Part shown: piece after piece, positions 58,602 through 64,000 of the stretch
Layout of the letters: the number at the start of each line of letters is the position of its first letter
How positions within the stretch are numbered: position 1 is the first letter of the stretch
From: Fretibacterium fastidiosum
Lineage (GTDB): Bacteria > Synergistota > Synergistia > Synergistales > Aminobacteriaceae
Direction of reading: 5' to 3'
NCBI RefSeq assembly: GCF_964642095.1
Contig: NZ_OZ209244.1
Span: 2,604,001-2,668,000 of the forward strand
DNA: 64,000 nucleotides
Position numbers and translations under genes: made by a program
Notes under the pieces: generated by a model
Databases searched by the model: none
What the model saw: the letters and a program-made list of their open reading frames with translations, nothing else
Told to the model about the DNA's origin: nothing

Positions 58602-59888
58602 CTACACCAGGCGATCCGGAATCTCGTCCCCCGCCAGCAGGTCCTCCGGCGTCTCGCGCCGCACGATGAGGTCCGCCCGCCCGTCGCGGACGAGGACGAC
58701 GGCGGGGCGGCAGAGCCGATTGTAGTTGCTGGCCATGGAGAAGGTGTAGGCCCCCGTGTTGAAGACCGCCAGCACCTCCCCCCGCCTGAGGGCGGGCAGG
58801 CGTGCGTCCTCGATCAGAACATCGCCGGACTCGCAGCACCTGCCCACGACGGAGACGCGGCTGCCGCTCCGGTCCGCCACCGCGTCGGGCCGCTCCGCCG
58901 AGACCGCCTCGTACACCGCGCCATAGAGCGGACGACGCGGGTTGTCCGCCATGCCGCCATCCACCGCCACGTAGGTGAGGCCCGGCAGCTCCTTGACGAC
59001 CTCCACGCGGTAGAGGGTGATCCCTGCCTCCGAGACGATCCAGCGCCCCGCCTCGATGGACGCGACAGGACGCTTCAGTCCACGGGTCGCGCACTCCCGC
59101 TCCAGAGCCCCCATCATGGCGTCGGTGAAGAGGGCGATGGGGACGTGGGACTCCGACGGGTTGCTCCGCGCCCCATAGCCGCCCCCGAAGTTCAGCTCAC
59201 GCAGCTCAAAGCCCAACCTGGCCCTCAGCTCCGCCGCCGCCTCCAGGACGCGGACCAGGGAGCGCAGGTGAGCGTCCGGCTCGAAGAGCTGCGAGCCCAC
59301 GTGGAAGTGCAGGCCCAAAAGGTCCAGCCCACTCCGCGCCATCCCCCGCCGAACGGCCTCGAAAAGAAGGTCCCCCTCCAGGGGCAGGCCAAACTTGCTC
59401 CCAACCCGCCCCGTGTCGATGAAGGCGTGCGTGTTGGCGGAAACCCCCGGCGCGACGCGCAGCAGGATCCGCGCCCGCCGGCCCATCTCCTCCGCGAGGT
59501 CCGCCAGCACGTCGAGTTCCATCAGGCTGTCCACGACGATCCGCCCCACGCCGACCTCGAGGGCCGTCCGGAGCTCCACCTCGCTTTTCGCGTTGCCGTG
59601 AAGCTCGATGCGCTCCGGCGGGAAGCCCGCAGAGAGGGCCGTGCGGAGCTCCCCCAGCGACACGACGTCGAGGCCCAGCCCCTCCTGATCGACGATGCGG
59701 GCCATCGCGCGGGTGACGAAGGCCTTGCTGGCGTAGCAGGCGTCGGTCCCCGGCCAGCGCGACAGAAAATCCCGCCGAACCTCCGCGCACCGGGCACGGA
59801 TCACGGCCTCGTCCAGGACGTAGAGGGGCGTTCCGAAGCTCCGCGCAAGCTCCACGCAGTCCGCCCCGCCCCAGAGAAGATGAGCCAT
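58602..59888 (-). CDS. lysA: Diaminopimelate decarboxylase
   Basis: Converts meso-diaminopimelate to lysine, the last step of the pathway begun by asd and lysC in this window. The 428-residue PLP enzyme (fold type III) has the PLP lysine in CYASKAFVT (about residue 55), GLDVVSLGELRTA, HGNAKSEVELR, HFHVGSQLFEPD, NFGGGYG, EAGRWIVSEAG and GRCCESGD. GGGAGGGG precedes ATG 59888. It stands apart from the other aspartate-pathway genes. Confidence 0.95.
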   Translation of the reverse strand: MAHLLWGGADCVELARSFGTPLYVLDEAVIRARCAEVRRDFLSRWPGTDACYASKAFVTRAMARIVDQEGLGLDVVSLGELRTALSAGFPPERIELHGNAKSEVELRTALEVGVGRIVVDSLMELDVLADLAEEMGRRARILLRVAPGVSANTHAFIDTGRVGSKFGLPLEGDLLFEAVRRGMARSGLDLLGLHFHVGSQLFEPDAHLRSLVRVLEAAAELRARLGFELRELNFGGGYGARSNPSESHVPIALFTDAMMGALERECATRGLKRPVASIEAGRWIVSEAGITLYRVEVVKELPGLTYVAVDGGMADNPRRPLYGAVYEAVSAERPDAVADRSGSRVSVVGRCCESGDVLIEDARLPALRRGEVLAVFNTGAYTFSMASNYNRLCRPAVVLVRDGRADLIVRRETPEDLLAGDEIPDRLV

Positions 59889-59964
59889 CCAAACCCCTCC
59901 CGCTGCCGTTTTGAAGGCACTGCATCAACAAGAACACGCCGCTTGAGGGCGGTTGACCCCGCAC

Positions 59965-61320
59965 CTAGAGCCTGAAGTCCCGAACGAGCTGCTGCGACCC
60001 GTCCGCCGTGGGGTTCGAGAGCCCCTCGGGGATGGGGAACTCGCCGAAGTTGTCCGACACCCCGACGCGCAGGGAGAGCAACGACTGCACGGCGCTCAGC
60101 TCCTGCAGGACGTGGGTGTCGCCCCTCCGGTTGTCCATCAGCCTCGACGAGTTCGTGACCCTGAAGGGTTCCTCGCCGAAGAAATCCATCCAGAAGGCGA
60201 TCCGCCGGTTCACCTTGCCCAGGAGGAGCAGCCACCGCAGGAGCTCCATCTGAGAGAGTCCCCCCAGGGAGAAGAGCATGTGGACGAACAGGGACTTTGA
60301 GATCACCCCCTGAGCAGAGAGGTCGCGGGGCAGGGGCTTCTCCAGGTATTCCTCGACGCAGGCGAAGTCCGACGGGGTCTGAAAGGCCGACTTCTTGCTC
60401 ATGCAGGCCAGGTACGCCGTCAGGAGCGCGGGCGACGCCTCCCGCGCGTTCTTCATCTTCGTGCGGATGTAGTGCCAGACGGTGAGCCCCGAGTCGATTT
60501 CGCAGGTCAGCGCCTTGGATGAGAACGGCAGGTACTGGTTCCGAAACATGGCGTCCACCAGCTTCTCGTCCACGATGTTCCTGTAGTGGACGCCCTCCGG
60601 GACCACGGGCACGAGGCACAGGGGAAACATGGGGTTGTAGGGCACGGTCCTGCGGCTCAGAACGCAGTCCCTGAAGTTGTCCAGCAGCGGCTGAAACGGG
60701 ATGTTCCCCGTGTTGTAAAGGTAGAAGCGCGCCCCGGTGGTCAGGCCGGAGAGGAGCTTGTAGGTGAAATCCGTCTCGTTGGAGGCGTTGACCTCCATCG
60801 GGTTCGCCTTGTGCTTCAGAAGCCTCCTCATGATGTTCGGGTCGCAGGCAGCCATCAGCGCCGTGGAATCCCCATAACCCCGCGTATTGTAGTCCGCGTC
60901 CGCCCCAATGGAGAGGAGGCAGTCCACCGTCTGAGCGAACCCGCGGCGGGCCATCTCCATCAAAAACGTGTCCCGGCGTCCCGTCCCGAAGGAGGCCGAG
61001 TCGCACTTCCAGCCGTTTCGGGCCAGCTCGCCCACGACGCCCGCAAAGATGCGGTCCTTCAGGCCGTGAACCTCCCTGGGCTGCCAGCGGGAGACGCCGA
61101 AAATCTGAAGGAGCCGCGCGTCCGGCATGACGAGGAGGTCCGCCAGGAGCTCCCGCGTCTCGGACAGCTCCCGTGCCCGGATGATACGGGGTTTGATGGT
61201 TTCAAAATGAAGTTTTACAGCCGGCAAGGCAAACTCCCCCTCACGATGAAACGTCCTCCAGTACTCCGGCTCGCCCTCGAAGTTCCGCTGCGGCAAAAAA
61301 ACGATCCGCGCCCCGCACAA
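59965..61320 (-). CDS. Ankyrin-repeat-like protein
   Basis: A 451-residue cytoplasmic-looking protein. Two ankyrin-type units are visible at about residues 118-180: DTFLMEMARRGFAQTVDCLLSIGADADYN, shortened here as DTFLMEMARRGFAQTVDCLL, then STALMAACDPNIMRRLLKHKANP. The rest (200-451) has no recognised family. The start is uncertain: TTG 61320 opens the frame and the first 30 codons have the GC-rich third positions of real coding sequence, while TTG 61227 has the better SD (GGGGGAG, 6 nt). It is divergent from the PAS-GTPase gene, sharing the 237-bp gap between them. Confidence 0.65.
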   Translation of the reverse strand: MCGARIVFLPQRNFEGEPEYWRTFHREGEFALPAVKLHFETIKPRIIRARELSETRELLADLLVMPDARLLQIFGVSRWQPREVHGLKDRIFAGVVGELARNGWKCDSASFGTGRRDTFLMEMARRGFAQTVDCLLSIGADADYNTRGYGDSTALMAACDPNIMRRLLKHKANPMEVNASNETDFTYKLLSGLTTGARFYLYNTGNIPFQPLLDNFRDCVLSRRTVPYNPMFPLCLVPVVPEGVHYRNIVDEKLVDAMFRNQYLPFSSKALTCEIDSGLTVWHYIRTKMKNAREASPALLTAYLACMSKKSAFQTPSDFACVEEYLEKPLPRDLSAQGVISKSLFVHMLFSLGGLSQMELLRWLLLLGKVNRRIAFWMDFFGEEPFRVTNSSRLMDNRRGDTHVLQELSAVQSLLSLRVGVSDNFGEFPIPEGLSNPTADGSQQLVRDFRL

Positions 61321-61557
61321 CTTCGATCGTCATGACGCCTGCCGGCACGGCCCTCAGATGTTATACTCAATGATAACACATTCCCCCCGCGCCGGCTCAA
61401 AAAGGCGCGGAGGATTGAGGAGAAATTATCGTTCCCGCAGCGATGCCGCACGGCCCACGAAACCTCCGCTGCGGCACGGGACACGACGCAAAGAGGGGCA
61501 TTCCATGACGTTCACCCTGATCGACGAACCCGTTACACCATCGGCCGGAGCCCTGCG
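61321..61557. promoter_or_regulatory. Intergenic region between ankyrin-like gene and PAS-GTPase gene
   Basis: A 237-bp divergent gap. A -10-like TATACT lies at 61359-61364 on the plus strand and TATAAC on the minus strand at the same place, with no convincing -35. An 18-codon ORF (61505-61561, MTFTLIDEPVTPSAGALR) with its own GAGGGG SD ends as ATGA over the GTPase start, a possible leader peptide. Confidence 0.35.
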
Positions 61558-64000
61558 ATGACGCCGCTCTGGGAGGACTTCATGCGCCTTGGGCCACTCG
61601 CCACCCTGCTCGTCAGGTTCCCCGCCGGGGACGTGGACATGTCTCCGGCGCTCCTCGCCGCGCTGCGCCTCACCCCCGACGCGAGGCCTCGAAGTCTCGA
61701 ACAGTGGTGCGAGCTCTGCCATCCGGAGGATCACGGGCAGGCGCGGGAGCTGAACGCGGCCCTCCTGCGCAGAGCGGAGACGGCCCTGTCCCTGGCCCGG
61801 CGCCTGTACTGCGGGGACGGGGTCTACCGCGCCTTTCGACTGGACGCCTGCATCCGGCGCGGGGGAGATGGCGCTCCGCTCCTCCTGATGGGCGTCGAGA
61901 CGGCGCTCGGCGGGACCTCGCCCGGGGAGCCCTCCGAGGACAGCTGGGAGCGCAGGATGCAGGAGGCCGCGCGCCGCATCGCCGAGGGGCAGAGGCGCTT
62001 CGAGGAGCTCCTGGACGAGGCGAGGGTGGAGGAGGCCTCCCGTCAGGACCTCGCGCTGTCCGCCCTGGTCGGGGCGATGCCCTTCCCCGTCAGCGTCCGC
62101 TCGACGCGGGACGGGCGCGTCCTGAACAGCCCTTCCTTCGCCCGCCTCGCCGACGCCTCCCCGCACCTCCGCGCCACGGCCGCCGCCCTGAGCGACGGAG
62201 AACGCCTGGAGGTCCGGGACCGCCACGGGCGCACCCGAACGCTCGAGGCGCAGACCGCACCGCTCGAGGCGAGGACCGACTGGAGCGCCGTCGCCCTCTC
62301 CGACGTCACGGAGGTCGAGGCCCTGGAGGAGGAGAACCTTCGCCTGCGGGGCCGCCTGCAGCGCATCGGCCTCCGCGCCGCGGCCGGCGTCCCGAAGCCG
62401 CCGGCGCCCAACCCCATCCGACTGACGGGCCCGGACGCCACCCCGGAAGCGGAGGGACTTCGCACTGCCCTGTCCGACCGGCTGTCCTCCGCCGTGCGCG
62501 CCATCTCGGAGAGCGCCCTCCATCCCGCCTTTCTGGCGGTGACGGCCCACCTCCAGGGCCTGCTTCAGTCCCTGCGGGAGACGGAGCTCACCGTCGGAGC
62601 GGTGGGCCTCACGGGAAGCGGCAAATCGACGTTCATCAACGCCATGATGGGCGAGCGGCTGCTGCCCGAGGAGACCCGGGCCACGACGAACGCGATCGTG
62701 CTCTGCCGCCGGGGCGGGGTCCGAGCGGCGGACGTGTTCTACCTCGACGGAAGGATCGAGCGCACGACGGGCCCCGACCTGACCCCGGACTGGATGGAGG
62801 AGCGCACCTCCGAACGCTGGAACCCCGGGAACGAACGGGGCATCGACCACATCGAGTGGAACAGTCCGGACGCGGCGATCCCCTCCGGGCTCGTGCTGGC
62901 GGACACTCCGGGGCTTGACGCCTGCGACCTGCCCCGGTACGGCGAGTTGACGCTGCGGCGCCTCCTGCCCAGCCTAGACATCGCCCTCTACCTCGCGCCG
63001 CTGCGCGCCCGCTTCAAGTCCGCGGACGTGGAGCTGATGCACTCGCTCCTGACGGGCGGCCGACAGGTCGTCCTGCTGCTGTCACAAATCGACCTCGAAC
63101 GGGACGAGGTGGAGGCGGGCAGCATCCTCCTGTCCCGCCGCCAGAGGCTGGAGCGGGCCGTGGCGGAGCTGCGGGAGGACCTGCAGGAGGCCGGCGCCAC
63201 TTCCTGTCCCATCATCCCCATCTCGTCGAGGCTTGCGCTCGACGGCTTTTTCCGACGCACGTCCCCGGAATGGGAGGGGTCGAACTTCGACCCGCTCATT
63301 CGTCAACTCACCCAGCTCCGCCGCCACCTCATCCGGTGCGGAACGGTCCTGCGCGGCCGGCGGGCCCTCTGCCTGCTGGAACGGACCGAGGCCCGCTTGG
63401 CGCAGGGGATGGCGGGGAGGCCCGGCGGAGAGCGGCAGGACGCGCGCTGCCGGGAACTGCGGGACGCTCAGCGCTGGCTCAACGCGGAGCTGTCCACGGT
63501 CCGCAACGAGTGGAGCCGATCGATGTCCCGTGAGCTGGACGTCGCCCGTTTCGCGTCCGACGTCCGGGACGCCGCCTCCGTCGGGGCGCTGCGCGACGCC
63601 TGCCTGCGCTGGGAATCGAGGTGGAGCGACGTCATCCGTCGAATGACGGAACGCATGGACTGGGCCAGGGAGGCGTGCCGCAAGGCGCTCCTGCGGCACG
63701 GTGTCTTCTCCGAGGCCCTCTCCGGCAGCCCCTCCCCCACCGCGCTCCCCGGCCTGGACCGGCACCTGCGCCGCCAGGAGACGGAGCTGCGCTCCCAGGT
63801 CCACGTGGAGCGGATCATCGCCGCCACTCGGGGAGAGGACCGGCCCCTGGAGGAGGCCAGGGCCGCCCTGATCCAGGACGGGGCCCCCGCCCTCGCCAGG
63901 CGGCTGGACCTGCTGCGGGACCACCTCAACTGGTGGGAGAACCACATGCGGGAGGCCTGCTGCGACCCCGTCTACCTGGAGCTGGAGCAGGAGGAGAAGG
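61558..64000 (+). CDS. PAS-domain-containing dynamin-like GTPase (partial, runs off the window)
   Basis: An open frame of 814 codons without a stop, so the C-terminus is missing. Residues about 1-130 (ending MGVETALGG) contain the PAS_3-like pattern CELCHPEDHGQAREL and YCGDGVYRAFRLDACIRRGG. A second PAS-like region at about 170-255 ends in VALSDVTEVEALEEENLRLR, a coiled coil. The GTPase starts near residue 352: G1 LTGSGKSTFINAMMG, a G2-like threonine in ETRATTNAIV, G3 VLADTPGLD and a G4-like LLSQIDLERD. Long helices rich in Arg, Glu and Ala follow, as in bacterial dynamin-like proteins. It would be a membrane-remodelling or stress GTPase under sensory control, by inference. ATG 61558 follows CGGAG. 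Confidence 0.8.
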   Translation, partial: MTPLWEDFMRLGPLATLLVRFPAGDVDMSPALLAALRLTPDARPRSLEQWCELCHPEDHGQARELNAALLRRAETALSLARRLYCGDGVYRAFRLDACIRRGGDGAPLLLMGVETALGGTSPGEPSEDSWERRMQEAARRIAEGQRRFEELLDEARVEEASRQDLALSALVGAMPFPVSVRSTRDGRVLNSPSFARLADASPHLRATAAALSDGERLEVRDRHGRTRTLEAQTAPLEARTDWSAVALSDVTEVEALEEENLRLRGRLQRIGLRAAAGVPKPPAPNPIRLTGPDATPEAEGLRTALSDRLSSAVRAISESALHPAFLAVTAHLQGLLQSLRETELTVGAVGLTGSGKSTFINAMMGERLLPEETRATTNAIVLCRRGGVRAADVFYLDGRIERTTGPDLTPDWMEERTSERWNPGNERGIDHIEWNSPDAAIPSGLVLADTPGLDACDLPRYGELTLRRLLPSLDIALYLAPLRARFKSADVELMHSLLTGGRQVVLLLSQIDLERDEVEAGSILLSRRQRLERAVAELREDLQEAGATSCPIIPISSRLALDGFFRRTSPEWEGSNFDPLIRQLTQLRRHLIRCGTVLRGRRALCLLERTEARLAQGMAGRPGGERQDARCRELRDAQRWLNAELSTVRNEWSRSMSRELDVARFASDVRDAASVGALRDACLRWESRWSDVIRRMTERMDWAREACRKALLRHGVFSEALSGSPSPTALPGLDRHLRRQETELRSQVHVERIIAATRGEDRPLEEARAALIQDGAPALARRLDLLRDHLNWWENHMREACCDPVYLELEQEEK

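Overview
This window looks like chromosomal DNA of a GC-rich Synergistota bacterium. The best taxonomic clue is a secreted protein at 57623-58528 whose C-terminus (Gly-rich, GGGSCDALGLG, hydrophobic stretch, RRRKR) matches the Synerg-CTERM sorting signal. KDO synthesis genes and an RND pump agree with a double-membraned (Gram-negative type) cell. Many genes start at TTG behind a strong Shine-Dalgarno (SD) sequence. Starts were chosen by SD spacing, and several remain ambiguous.

Layout. 1-6.1 kb (minus): a ferric-iron-type ABC importer (binding protein, fused double permease, ATPase), followed at short spacing by a MoxR ATPase and a DUF58 protein cut by the window edge. 6.3-10 kb (plus): asd-hom-lysC, the aspartate-family amino-acid pathway. 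10-26.6 kb: an AT-richer genomic island. It carries an M20 amidohydrolase, two LysR regulators, a peptide-type ABC importer operon with two paralogous ATC-hydrolase-like proteins, a YeiH exporter, an ornithine-cyclodeaminase-like enzyme, a BCCT carrier, and remnants of an aromatic amino-acid lyase and an IS30 transposase. The island is bounded by an 81-bp direct repeat of the lysC 3' end (9913-9993 and 26497-26577), so it appears to have inserted at the end of lysC. 26.7-31.5 kb: kdsA-kdsD-kdsB and two glycosyltransferases for lipopolysaccharide. 31.7-37.2 kb: an alpha/beta hydrolase, the SRP RNA gene with its promoter, two tandem AMP-forming acyl ligases, xth and a lone vapD. 37.4-46.9 kb: an M48 protease, a corrinoid cluster (cobQ, cobD-type, cbiB minus; cobT plus), gpmA, an aminotransferase and a DUF554 protein. 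47.1-54.1 kb: an AT-rich secreted protein and a TetR-adaptor-RND efflux operon with a twin-palindrome operator. 54.2-57.6 kb: folP-folK, a zinc-ribbon protein and a tail-anchored protein. 57.6-64 kb: the Synerg-CTERM protein, lysA, an ankyrin-like protein and, running off the edge, a large protein joining PAS-like domains to a dynamin-like GTPase.

A family of interspersed repeats links the variable regions. Two complete copies (25981-26414, 38274-38720) have terminal inverted repeats beginning TACCAA and 3-bp target duplications. A third is truncated (48637-48900) and a fourth is a shortened inverted derivative (about 42633-42770). They are built of exchangeable hairpin cassettes, and stems differ between copies in both arms at once. 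This repeat family, the island at lysC, the PAS-GTPase fusion and an RND pump lacking the usual intramembrane charged residues are the most interesting observations. No tRNA, rRNA, CRISPR array or integrase was found.
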